DNA of 64,000 bases from Sequoia sempervirens (lineage: Eukaryota; Streptophyta; Pinopsida; Cupressales; Cupressaceae): NCBI GenBank assembly GCA_007258455.2, contig VDFB02193867.1, positions 566,955,742 to 567,019,741 on the forward strand. Reading direction: 5' to 3'. Shown piece after piece: positions 12,479 through 23,269 of the stretch. Every line of letters starts with the position of its first letter. Position 1 is the first letter of the stretch. Below the pieces are notes generated by a model, which did no database searches, was not told the DNA's origin, and saw only the letters and a list, made by a program, of their open reading frames with translations. Made by a program: the position numbers and the translations under genes.

Positions 12479-13011
12479 TCTCATAAAGTTGTCCTATTGG
12501 ATCCTCTTGTCATCATGTCATGAGTAGTTTATCATCATTACCAATGCATCCATCATGCATCCATCCTGCATCTAAAAATCGTCAGCATACCACATATCAT
12601 TCATATCATACATAATAGGAAACATTGATCATTTCACATGCATAGCATATCATCATCATAATATAGATTTGTTAGTCTAAGCATCTCATAAATCATCCAT
12701 TGCATAATCATGGCATATCAGATCCTCCATCTCATCCATCATCACATCATATCATCATTTAATTTGTTTAAGATAATATAGATTTTTTATTCTAAGCATC
12801 TTAAAACCATCTCATCATCTCATCATAACCATCCATTTTGAACCTCTTTATCATGAGATCAACCCTCAAATCGAATCTTTTCACTCGATCTCTCAAGGGG
12901 GCAATGTACTAGTGTACTTCTTTCCACTAGGGCATCCGAAAAATTAAGAATTTTTTAATTTTGATCGCGACAAGTTTATTCTTTGAACCAATGCAACAAG
13001 TACATTGCTTC

Positions 13012-13025
13012 AAAGAGGGGAAAAA
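13012..13025 (+). other. Polypurine tract of element A
   Basis: AAAGAGGGGAAAAA, all purines, ends directly at the first base of the 3' LTR. This is where plus-strand DNA synthesis would be primed, and it fixes the plus orientation of the element. Confidence 0.85.
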
Positions 13026-14031
13026 TGTAGACATGCAAAACTAGCATCATGCATTTGATTAGGTCATATTCATCCACTCAGCAAATAAATCAAGTTTATT
13101 TATCGATCTCCTAAAGTCATCAATTTAAATCAAATAAATCAACGTGATCCCATCACCTTCCTTTTAATTAAATAAATCAAGCCTTTTATTTAATTAAATT
13201 TGAAATCATCTTCCATCCCTTTTGATTTAAATAAATCAAAGAATCAAGTCAAATAACTCAAAACATCCTAATCATCATCCTAGCTAATTAATCCTGATTA
13301 AATCTAATCTAATGCATGTCACATCCTAACCACTTGCATCCTCCAGATAATCCCACTTGCACAAATAAATCAGTTTATTGATTTATTAAATTAGCATTTT
13401 CACTCAACATGGCATTTATGGGGAATATTCGCTCAAGTTTGAAAAATATGACAAGTTGATTTTTCCCTCCAACATTGCATTTATTTCTCATTTTCTTGTC
13501 CCCCTCTCAAAATTTATTGCACAAATTTGAATTTGAAACTACCTCTCATGGGCACATTTCCCAAATATTGCACATGCATCAACCAATCACATCATGACAA
13601 GTGGCCTCTTTTCATTGGCATGTTTTCAGTCCCACATTGGTCCCTTTTCAACACTCTTAGCATTTGAAAATCTATAAAATAGAGGCTTCATCTCTTATCA
13701 AATCCTCCACAATCACTCATGTAAAGTCACTCTCTCTAGGAGAACTGATTTTTCCCATCATCTTACTCCATCGTCATCATTTGCAATATCAAGCTTAAGC
13801 AAGGATTGGGAAAGGGCTATTTTCCACAATAGCACCAATCCACTATGAAATATAATTTTCTCCATGTTTTATTATATGCTTTCAATTTATATATCTAAAT
13901 CTTTCTTGCTTTGATTGCATTATTAGCATGTGGAGTTATTTCATAGGGATGTTAAATCTAATATTTTTCAAAGGACTAACATGATGATATTATGTTAAGA
14001 TTGTTAACCATTTTCAGATTTGATATCCACA
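13026..14031 (+). repeat. 3' LTR of element A
   Basis: 1006 bp, TGTAGACATG...TATCCACA, colinear with 1843-2813. It contains 36 bp (13462-13498 region) missing from the 5' LTR. The 5' LTR therefore lost the segment, or this copy gained it, after insertion. Confidence 0.88.
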
Positions 14032-14036
14032 CCACC
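14032..14036. repeat. Target site duplication of element A, right copy (CCACC)
   Basis: Perfect match to 1838-1842, directly after the terminal CA of the 3' LTR. Confidence 0.85.
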
Positions 14037-14395
14037 TATTGCTCCTACTGCTCTGTGACCTATTTTCTTTTCTAAAGGTGCTTCTCCCCCTTCTTGTCAA
14101 AAATATTCAAAGCTTGTTTCTGCTTCTTCCTATACTAAGGTACATCACAAGAAGAGGCATACTCCTAAGATGAACATTGTCTCACTTGACATGCCTTTAG
14201 GGGAAAATTTTCTTGGTTCAAGATTGAGGGTTTGAATTATTTCGTGGTGGCCTGTAGGTCAGGCTTTGGTTTGTTTTGTTAGTTGGTTGGACTTATTTTG
14301 TTGTTTTCTTTGGTTTTGATATGTTGGTTGTGTAGCCTATTTCTTGATGTTGTATGGGATTAGGGCCCTTTACCCTACTTTTTAAATAAAAAATA
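14032..14395 (+). pseudogene. DUF4283 / zinc-knuckle retroelement ORF pseudogene, 3' part
   Basis: Reading from the duplicated CCACC target site, the frame that ended at 1842 (GFDVPP) continues as PPIAPTAL before an early TGA. It then goes on through a Lys/Ser-rich tail with MNIVSLDMPLGE near 14170-14210. A T/G-rich stretch and an A-rich end with AATAAA-like motifs (about 14385-14405) resemble the 3' end of a retroposed transcript. Together with 660-1842 this forms about 1.55 kb of one pseudogene split by element A. Confidence 0.65.
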
Positions 14396-16235
14396 ATGTA
14401 AAAAATTAGCTAAAAGTTCCAAAGAAGGGAAACTCTTACATTCCTAAAGGACTAGAAAAGTCAAATTTTATTGGATTATTTGATATAATAACCTTTCTAA
14501 AGAAAGTTATAGGAAGAAATGATACTATTTTTTTTAGTATTCAATGTTTCAATTCATCCTTACCACTTGTTATGAGTCACATTATATTTATTATTGTTGT
14601 TTCTTATTATGATTTTCAAGCACCTTTTCTCCATAATACATTTATATCTTTTGTTATTAATTTTTAAAATATTTTTATGCAAACAATGGCTCAAAAACTT
14701 CCATCACAACACATTCCCTAGGGTGTGTTGGTTATATAAGTTGTAGACCCCAAATCCCTAAGGTATGATAATCTCACAAGTGCTTGAGGTGGCAAACATA
14801 GAAATAATACCACAAGCCTATATTCAAATCACGCAAATTAGGACCAATTGTTGAGCTAGGTAAGACCTTCACTTTTGGATCAACAACACTAAGGGGGGTT
14901 TCCATAAAGTGTTGAATTATATATTACCAAAGAAGAAAAACACTCACCCTAACACAAATGATACTCATTGCATATTGCAAACCTATTTTGGCTATCACTT
15001 CATGCCTATATGGTGGTATAAGAGACTCAAGGTTAAGAACCTTATTAAATAGATGATCCATCACATAAGTGTCACTAAATATGTTTTATATACTCCTTAA
15101 AGTGTTAAATAAATTTAAACATGGCAGTTGGAACATACAAATGACTAAAACATAAAAGATGTTTAGATTGCTATATATTAAGTGTTGAAGATAATGGGAG
15201 AGAAATATAGTCACAAACTAGTAACTTTATCTATTTGGGAAAAATCTCTTTGAATTTAATCAAATATATAATAACTAAAACCAAGGTGATATCTTAATCA
15301 AGACACCACAAAAGACTATGCCTTTTAGAATGTACAAGTAAGTTGGGCTCTACGCATACATTCAAAAAAATTGATAGTTGAAAACTATTAAGTGAGTCTA
15401 CTGAGTAATCCATGGCCATGCTCATACAATTCCTTTATTGTGTTGAACATATACGTTAAAAAGGCTTGCAAGGATTTTAAAATTTTCTAGCTAGCAAACT
15501 AAATAATTTAACACAAATAAAAATGCACACTAAGCACACAGATACAATCAATGAAGGTTAAATTTTCCATTAATGACTTTATCTACAAAGGTTATAGATG
15601 TTATTAAAAATTTGGGGTAAACCTAGATCATTACAATACCAAATTAATTAACCCAAAACAAGAGATTGAAACCCTTAAGCTTTTTATGAATATCTTCCTT
15701 CTACTATTTTTTTAACTACTCTTCCTTAGTTCAAAATAAATATTATCCTCTTCTCTTCTCTATTCCAAAAATAGAAATCCGAGCAAATAAACCCAGAATA
15801 AGAAGACACGTATGCTATAAAAAGGTCATGCCATACAAGGGAACCCTAACAATGACCCCCTCCAATGCCTAGGAAACATGTGTCTTTTGCCACATGATTT
15901 GACCATAGATATTCATGAAAGAACATTCCTCCAACCCTTGCCATATCTAAAAATTAATGATTTGTGGGATGAAGTGTAGAAATGAGTGAAAACACCCATT
16001 AAATTTATTGAAATCACATCTTGGAGGAGTTGATTTGACAAAAAGAGGGGCAAAAAATAATGATTGAAGTATGGGCATCACTTTGCCCCAAAAAAATCCC
16101 AAAAATGAATGAAAGTCCTTTAGGAAGTCTCTATGATACATGATCTGGGTAGGTGCAAGGGTGGTTGCACATTAATGGCATTGTAGAGGGCGTTGGCAGA
16201 GAAAACAATGTGATTCAACAAAAGGGCCACCTCTA
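14396..16235. other. AT-rich intergenic DNA
   Basis: No supportable gene. Short A/T-rich segments and stop-dense frames in all directions. I see no LTR ends, terminal repeats or tandem arrays here. Confidence 0.4.
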
Positions 16236-16239
16236 GGAA

Positions 16240-17165
16240 CTAGATGGAGGTTCCACTGGTTCCAAGGACCATAAAAAATATTGACGCTTGAGTTATCTTC
16301 CTTTTTATTCACTCTTTGGCCTTAATTCTTGTTGTTAGATTACTCAACCCTATTCCTTTATTTCTTGCAAGGTCTTTTTCCCTTACTTTCCTTTTATTTA
16401 TTCATCCTTTACTTGTGCTTTTTCTTGCCTATTAAGGATTGGGTAGGAATTGGTAACTCATCAAAGGTTTCCATGGTTCCAAGAACCATGGCAAAATTTC
16501 ACACTTTATTATTCCTTTCTACTTATCTTTTCTATCTTATCCTTTGTGTTTTCATTATTTCCTTTAAATTTTACACCTTCATTACTTTGTTCAAGGTCCA
16601 CTTGGAACATGAAACCAATTGGAGGTTTTGATGGTTCTGAGAATCATTGGGATCTTCAAAATATCACCCATCTTTCTTCTTTCCTTCACTGAGGTCAAAT
16701 GATGCTCAATAAATTAGAATTTTGTTGGAGGTTCCCATAGTTTTAGGAACAATGGAAAGCTATAAAATTTATTTTCCTTGATTTTTTATACCTCTCTATA
16801 CTCTTTTCTTTAGCCTTAACCTCTTTGCCTTCATTTTATTTCTTGGCCATTCTTGCTACCATATTTTCTTCTCCTTGTCAGGACTTGGCCAAGAACCAAG
16901 AACCGATATGAGGTTCCCATGTATCCATGAACCATGGGAAGCTCTGATAAATAATTCCCTCTTTTCTTGCTTAGTCCTCAATCATGGGTTCCATAGGAAC
17001 TGAGAACTATCAAAGGTTCATGTGGTTCCCAAAATGAATGAAATTTGATAAAACCTGTGAAAATGGCTAAGGAATGAGGGAACTTTATAGTTGGAGGGAG
17101 AGAAATAACCAAGAACTATTGAAACTTTCAATGGTTCTTGGAACCCAATTGAGGCTCAACAAGGT
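16240..17165 (+). repeat. Diverged repeat with palindromic GGTTCC...GGAACC cores
   Basis: A motif of the form GAGGTTCCCATGGTTCCAAGAACCATGGGAAG recurs with variation near 16244, 16466, 16620, 16730, 16911, 16987 and 17138. Each core is an imperfect inverted repeat around GGTTC/GAACC. Spacing is irregular (about 75 to 220 bp), and T-rich sequence usually fills the gaps. The open frame at 16329-16631 spans one unit and has no recognisable domain. The repeat class is not known to me. Confidence 0.6.
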
Positions 17166-17554
17166 TGTAGAATCCTGCCAAAGCTCTAACTGTTTATACC
17201 ATTGGAAAAAAATTCCCAAATCCCCTCAAATTAAAATTGGAGATACCCGTTTCGGTATTTTATTAATGAGAAGACTCGAAAAAGCCTCCTACTCAACCAA
17301 ATATTCTGGTTTGAATTTATGCAACTAAATAAGAATAAGAAAATGGAGAATCACAACCAAGAGCATATTTTGACATGATGACCCAAATGAAATCTCTCAA
17401 ATAAGTTATAACTAGTGGTGAACAATTTCAAATACACAAATAATAGAGAAAATAAGGAAAACATAGACACACAAAAATGAGGTTCCAACAAGGTGTAGCC
17501 ATTAGTCCTCTTTCTTGAGGAGATTAGCTTCATGAGATTCCCCATAGTTTTAGA

Positions 17555-18040
17555 AAGAATTTTCCGATGTTTAGAGTTGATGGGGGAAATCTCTACAAAT
17601 GATCATATTAATGTTTTTTATTGGATGTGATATCTTGGGTGTTCAACATGAAAATGTGATAGTTAACTTGTTTACTAAATATTTCACTAATTCTACTATT
17701 GAATAGTTTTATCACTTGCCCAATATTTCTATTGACTCATAGAAATCTATGAAAAGTAAGTTTGAGGATTGATTTAAGAGTGTTGAAGATAAATGCTCTT
17801 TATTGGCTTAGTTTACGCAAATGAAGAAAGAAAAGAATGATCCAATGAAAGAATTGTGTCAAAATTTAATAAAGTAGGAAAAAGACCTACTCCAAAAATT
17901 CAAAAGTGCTTCTTTATAAATTTACAACCTCCAAACATGAGATCCTATTCAAGAAGAGAAGGAATCACAACTTTGGAGGATGCACAATCTATAGCCACTA
18001 AAATTTAAAATGATCTCCTTCTAGTTGCAAATGAAAGAAA
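17555..18040 (+). pseudogene. Ty3/gypsy gag fossil
   Basis: Stop-ridden sequence readable as a retrotransposon gag (Retrotrans_gag) domain. It includes HINVFYWMCDILGVQHENV, a KSKFED helix, QMKKEKNDPMKELCQ, then CFFINLQPPNMR and TTLEDAQSIATK. These follow the usual gag order (…F…I.GV..E.V…F…F…L…F…L.P.…LE.A…A). Several in-frame stops and small shifts make it non-functional. No pol or paired LTRs were found around it, so it is an isolated fragment. Confidence 0.6.
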
Positions 18041-18414
18041 GATTTACATATATGTTAGGCTTCAACTACTACATTTTTGTTTCCCCAACTTTGTGTATTT
18101 ACCTGGATAGTTGTTTTGAGACATGGAAATTAAAAAGGTTGATCTAATCATTTATAATTGACTATATATTAATACAAATTATTTGAGTTTAGTGTGGAGT
18201 GATCAAATTCCATGTCATGTGTAGTGAGCATATAATTGAATCATATCTTCAGCCATGAGTGAGACCCCAAAATTAGATGTAGACTAGAAACCAATGCATG
18301 TGTTATATCTAATTTGTTGGAATTTGTGTTTAATTGTAGTAAGTTTCAAAGGATTTATTTTAGGTTTGCATTTGAATTTAACTCTTTTATTGTTTGGAGG
18401 TTATCTCTCTCTCA

Positions 18415-18440
18415 AACACACACACACACACACACACACA
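18415..18440. repeat. (CA)n microsatellite
   Basis: About thirteen consecutive CA dinucleotides. Confidence 0.95.
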
Positions 18441-19211
18441 TCCTTGGGTCTCTACAAATTTGAGATACAATGTCCAACCTTCATTCTCATGCTTCAATTC
18501 TTGAAGATTTTCTTTCCACTTTAGAGACAATACATTCAAACTAGGTTGTTATAGCATGTCTAGTTTGTCATTTGGTTAGTGAGGACGTGTGGTCTTAGCT
18601 AGGGGAGGATGATTTTTCGAAGCTTTCTCTTGCATGTACCTCCAATATAGTTTAACGGACTTCAAGGGGTGAGATGAATATACTTAACAGACTGGGAGGT
18701 GAATGACACCAACATATGTAATTTATTCAATTTCATTTGATTCATCACCTTTCTTGGTTGTTTTTTATCATGATTATGTGGTGGATTATTCTATTTGAAT
18801 ATTTCCTTCCTTTTCTCAGTTGGACATGGAGTGGCTTTTTCATCACCTCATGGACATGTTTCTTCGTAAGAGGAGAGGAGTTGCTTGCAGGCATTGGATC
18901 ATCTTTTACTTTTAGGCATACTTCATTAGCATTGGAGCTTCTTCATTATGGGGGGGATATGATATCTCTTTTTTCCCTTCCTATGGGGAGATTATTGATT
19001 GTATATACATGATGTATGTAGTCGTTGGGGGGTGTGATTGAGTCCTCCATCCATGCATCATTTTTATTTTTCTCTCTTTTGGAGAGGGTTTTTTTCCCAT
19101 AGCGTTTTTCTCTTTTTCTGTTGTTGTGAGAGACTTCTTGCATTGTAAATGGGTATCTAACATGGCTGTGTAGTCGGACCCATATTGCATCTTCATTCTT
19201 CCTAAGTTTGC

Positions 19212-19453
19212 ACTTAAGGGGGGCTGTTAGTGTGTTAAGTTTCTACTTAGGGTAATTACTCTGGGTGGTTTTTCCTATAAAGTAGTTTTCTTACCCGTCA
19301 CCTTTTTCATGACTTTAAAAAGCCTGTACCATATGTAATTTATTCATCTCATTTTATTCACTCATTTTTATGGTGAAATACCCTGTGTGCTTCTCTCTAT
19401 TTCGTGAAGGTTATTTTGCAGATGGTGCTCCTCAGAGGTGGATGACACCAACA
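19212..19453 (+). mobile_element. Small Copia-like LTR with adjacent polypurine tract
   Basis: The sequence AAGGGGGGC (about 19216-19224) directly precedes TGTTAGTGTG at 19225. The segment ends GACACCAACA at 19453, giving TGTT...AACA inverted ends over 229 bp. A short CTATAAAGTAG box lies at about 19276-19286. The size and end sequences fit a Copia or small TRIM-type LTR. Parts of it (GTGAATGACACCAACA, CATATGTAATTTATTCA) recur near 18696-18730, suggesting a rearranged partner LTR. No internal coding region remains. Confidence 0.45.
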
Positions 19454-20590
19454 CTTAATAAAGAACTTTTGGGTGTATATCTTCACTTTTATGAGGTCAG
19501 GATTATTTGCATTTATGTGAATAAAGTAGAAAATAATTTGTTATTAACATTGATGGTCTTTAGAGGTTACTAATAGCCTTATATCTCCTTTTCAAGATGA
19601 TATCTAAGATCTTCCATAGGGTTGCAAAGAGGAAATAGCTTATTCATGGCATTTTGTTCAAGAATTTGGAGGATTATAGGAACAAAGGGTTACAAAATAA
19701 GGATGTTTGTTGCTATGGTGGCTTGTGATTGTAAGATTGGGGATAATGTTAGATACTCGAGGGTATGAATGGCTGGAGTGTTGTGTAAGCATTTCTACAT
19801 TTTATTCTAAGTATTGTAGTTGACTTTTTTGTTTTGTTTTGAGCTTTGATAATTATGATGCTTGGCAATTATGCTTGATTTATTTGTCATCAACTTTTAG
19901 CTATTCTATAAACTTTACTATACTAGTTTTCAAAGATGAGAACCATAATAAAACTCCAATTATGAATAACTATTAATTAAATTTAAAATATACGTTTATA
20001 TTCTATATAAATAATATTATAAAGAAATAAAGGTTTAAAATTAAGTTTCAAACTGAGAAAAATTAATTGAATCATATTCTCTTAAAATCCTGAATATCAA
20101 GAGAGGGAGAGAGGATAGCACGAAGAGATTTACTGCACCAAAATTATGTACGACTTGCCCAGCCCTACTGTAGGCCGATGAGTGTGAACTTAAGTTACAG
20201 ATGCCACACAAATATCAGTTTTCAAAGGTGCTCAACTTACAGGCCACGAAACCTTTTAATGTGTGTTTGTCAATACGTTGACCTTTGACCGTTTAAGTAT
20301 AAACTGTTTGCTCCGTAGTTTGCCCAGCTCAAGTTTCCATAACCATGGAAAAATTCCATCCACAAAATCTAATGCAACTAACCAGTTAAGAGATTGATCA
20401 GGATGGGGAATTGACCTCCGCCCTAAAGATGTATATGCCACACGCGTTTACGTGCTGCGGACGGCTAAGACACCCACATTGTTCAATCCAATCCAGCTGG
20501 CTTTCTAAATATTTTATGAAATTATTCTCGTCAGTGGTTGCAATCGTAAACATTACATAAAATAAAGTTTTTCCGTTCTCATGTAATATT
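19454..20590. other. Intergenic and upstream region of the laccase gene
   Basis: No supportable gene. The last few hundred bases form the presumed laccase promoter. An ACGTG core (about 20448-20452) and a MYB-like CTAACCAGTTA (about 20375-20385) are visible, but such short words are weak evidence alone. Confidence 0.4.
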
Positions 20591-20595
20591 GCGGG

Positions 20596-20604
20596 TATAA
20601 ATAG
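20596..20604 (+). promoter_or_regulatory. TATA box of the laccase gene
   Basis: TATAAATAG lies 57 bp before the ATG at 20653. This predicts a transcription start near 20627 and a leader of about 25 nt (A-rich, AAAAAAGAATTAATC before ATG). Confidence 0.75.
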
Positions 20605-20652
20605 ATTGGCGATCTTGAGAAATTGCATAGCAAAACAAAAAAAGAATTAATC

Positions 20653-23210
20653 ATGGCAAGGTTTTCAAGTATGCTGAAGTTAGTTTCGCTTCTTTGTTTA
20701 ATCATCGTAGCACCAATGGCATCTTCTGCTGCCCTTGTCCAATACAAATTCAATGTGAGCATTTTTCTAGAATCCTTCAAACTCTAAGCATTATATTAAG
20801 TTTGGTGTAATCATTGTTATAGTTTGATGTAATGATTGTTGTTTGCAGGTCGGAACTCAGAGCGTGACAAGATTGTGTAACACCAAGACGATGTTAACAG
20901 TGAATGGGCAGTATCCAGGCCCCACTATTTACGTTCATGAAGGCGACAATCTTGTCGTCGAAGTGAACAACAACGGACCATATAACGTTACGTTACATTG
21001 GTAACAGAGATTCTCTATCTTCAAATCATATTTTCAAGTTTGCATTAATAATAAAAATTGTTGAGGATTTATAGTTGGGATTTAATATTTTATGTAATTT
21101 TGCAGGAATGGGTTAAGGCAGTTGAAATCCTGTTGGGCAGACGGTCCAGCGTACATAACGCAGTGCCCCATTACACCTGGCAACAAATTCATCCACAATT
21201 TTACAATCACAGGACAAGAAGGGACGCTGTGGTGGCATGCACATATCTCGTATCTCAGAGCTACCGTGCATGGAGCACTCGTTGTTCTACCCCGCCTTGG
21301 AAAGAGATATCCTTTCCCCAAACCAGACGCTGAGGTTCCTATTATCTTAGGTCAGTAGTCTTTTCACATACCTTCTTTCTTATTTTTTCTAAGGGAGGAA
21401 AAGAATGGCAGGCTGGGTGCTCAGTCAACTACTTGACATTTCTATGGTTGTAAAAGTTAGCATTTGACTTGACACCCTTATTTATACCCAGGTAAACAAT
21501 AAATGTTTCCTATAAGTATATAAATGATAATGAGATAGCGAGCTTCTGGTTGTAACATATAATTTGAAATGGTGATATAAAATTTACTAAACACGGTCAC
21601 TTATTATTATAAATATTTACTTAATTATGAACTTCAGTTTAATTTTGGTGTGATATGTAGGCGAGTGGTGGAATGCAAACGTGGAAGATGTAATAGCAGA
21701 TGCAATTCGAAGGGGTGCTGTACCAAATGATTCTGATGCATACACAATCAATGGCCAGCCATGAGACTTCTTCCCTTGTTCTGCAAAAGGTTTGTGCACC
21801 ACCGAACGATTATTTCTTACGAAAATATATGAAATGAATCGTAGTTTTGAAGAGATCATTGTTGTGGATGCAGATACGACGAGGATTTTGGTTGAACATG
21901 GAAAAACTTACCTACTGAGGATTGTAAGCGCTGCCGTGGTAATTCCACACTTCTTTAAAATTGCCCAACACACAATGACAGTTGTAGGGGTAGATGGCGT
22001 CTATGCTAAGCCATATACAACCGATGTGCTAGTCATACATCCAGGTAACACCATGGATGTCCTTGTAACAGCTAGTCAAGTGTCAGGACTGTACTACATT
22101 GCCATCCGTGCATACAACACGGATCCTACAAGTACCGGTTTCTTAACTACCACAACCTCTGCCATATTGCAATACAAAGATTGCAGCAATGCCTCTTCCC
22201 CTGTGCTGCCCAGTCTTCCAGCATTTAATGACACAACAACTGCATTCAAATTCAAGACAAGCCTGAGAAGCTTGAGGCCCTCGGTGCCAAAGACAGTCGA
22301 CGAGGAAATGTTTATAACAGAGGGTGTGGGAGTCGTAAGTTGTCCCAACAATTCATGTGCAGGTTTCAACGGCGGAAGAGTTGTTGGAAGCTTCAATAAC
22401 ATTTCCCTTGTAGCGCCAGATAACGCTATTTTACAGGCTTATTATTATGGTATAAATGGAGTGTTTACAAGAGACTTTCCTAATAATCCTCCACAGGCAT
22501 ATGATTACACAGGAAATGTGCCATTAAGTCTTTGGCAACCAGAGTTGGCCACAAAAGTAAAAGTTCTGAAATTCAATAGTAATGTGCAAATAGTGTTTCA
22601 GAATACCAGAATTATTGCCATAGAGGAACATCCAATACACCTTCATGGCCATAATTTTTATCTTGTGGGATTAGGCTTTGGGAACTGCAATTCCAAGGCG
22701 GATCCTGCAAATTTTAATTTGAAAGATCCTCAGATGTTGAACACTTTGGGTGTTCCTGCAGGAGGATGGGCTGCCATTAGATTTACAGCCAACAATCCAG
22801 GTAAGCAGTGTACTTATATGTTTAGTTTTCGCATTTTTCAGTAAAACAAGTTATATGATATGATTTTAGAGATTTTAGTTGTCTGGTTTCAAGTTGACTC
22901 ATATTAATTCATATTTGATAAATTAATTTATATTTGACAAGCAATGATTTAGAAGAACTTCTTTCGCTAAGTAAATTGCTTGCTCCTTATTCCATCTAAA
23001 AATAAAACACTTACTTTTTGAGCTTTAACTTCTTACTCAACTAATTTAGAGTTTTTCGGTCTCTATTGTTATGTAACAGGAGTATGGGTGATGCATTGCC
23101 ACCTTGAATCTCATTCCGCATTTCTCTTTGCTATGGTATTTATTACTGAGGATGGGCCAAGCAAATCAGATAAATTGCCTCCTCCTCCTTCTGATCTGCC
23201 CAAATGCTAG
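20653..23210 (+). pseudogene. Laccase (secreted multicopper oxidase), six exons, one in-frame TGA
   Basis: Laccases oxidise phenolics such as monolignols in the cell wall with reduction of oxygen. Exons follow GT-AG rules: 20653-20754, 20849-21000, 21106-21350, 21661-21789, 21874-22800, 23080-23210, totalling 1686 nt or 561 codons plus TAG, a normal laccase length. The N-terminus is a signal peptide (hydrophobic core LVSLLCLIIVAP, likely cleavage after SSA). Copper motifs seen are HWNG (residues 84-87; HWHG is expected), WWHAH, HPIHLHGH and HCHLESH, so nine of ten His ligands and the type 1 Cys remain. [13 protein letters not shown] and a C-terminal LPPPPSDLPKC are typical. Codon 201 (21762-21764) is TGA where GQPGD is expected. 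The 84 bp intron 4 happens to stay open, so frame translation alone adds a false 28-residue insert. All other splice sites and frames are intact, so it is a recent pseudogene, a polymorphic allele or a base error. Confidence 0.9.
21762..21764 (+). other. Premature TGA in laccase exon 4
   Basis: The conserved motif around YTINGQP is followed by TGA, then DFFPC. One G-to-T change from GGA would explain it. It truncates the protein after 200 residues, removing two of the three cupredoxin domains. Confidence 0.85.
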
Positions 23211-23262
23211 ATGAATCCGATTCGCATTTATTCAATAGCCTTTTACAAAATACCTGATTTCA

Positions 23263-23268
23263 AATAAA
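23263..23268 (+). terminator. Poly(A) signal of the laccase gene
   Basis: AATAAA lies 53 bp after the stop codon, in a T/A-rich 3' region. This is a usual position for a plant near-upstream element. Confidence 0.6.
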
Positions 23269-23269
23269 A

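Larger units (their letters stand above)
1843..14031 (+). mobile_element. Element A: 12.2 kb LTR retrotransposon without intact gag-pol
   Basis: The element is bounded by two closely similar LTRs (1843-2813 and 13026-14031) that start TG and end CA, with a perfect 5 bp target duplication. A primer-binding-site-like sequence begins 3 nt inside the 5' LTR, and a polypurine tract abuts the 3' LTR, so orientation is plus. The 10.2 kb interior has no recognisable gag, protease or RT. It holds a 4 kb leader, a fossil long ORF (6965-9780), an integrase N-terminal scrap near 9890-10110 and about 2.8 kb of low-complexity DNA. It is best described as a large retrotransposon derivative (LARD-like), probably mobilised in trans by a Tat/Ty3 relative, judging from the integrase scrap. 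That parentage is inference. Confidence 0.85.

Noticed and set aside
16329..16631. 100-codon hydrophobic ORF that might be a membrane protein
   Set aside because: It spans one unit of a diverged non-coding repeat with T-rich filler, which gives Phe/Leu-rich translation by composition.
22094..22402. 102-codon minus-strand ORF within laccase exon 5
   Set aside because: Shadow of the conserved laccase coding strand.
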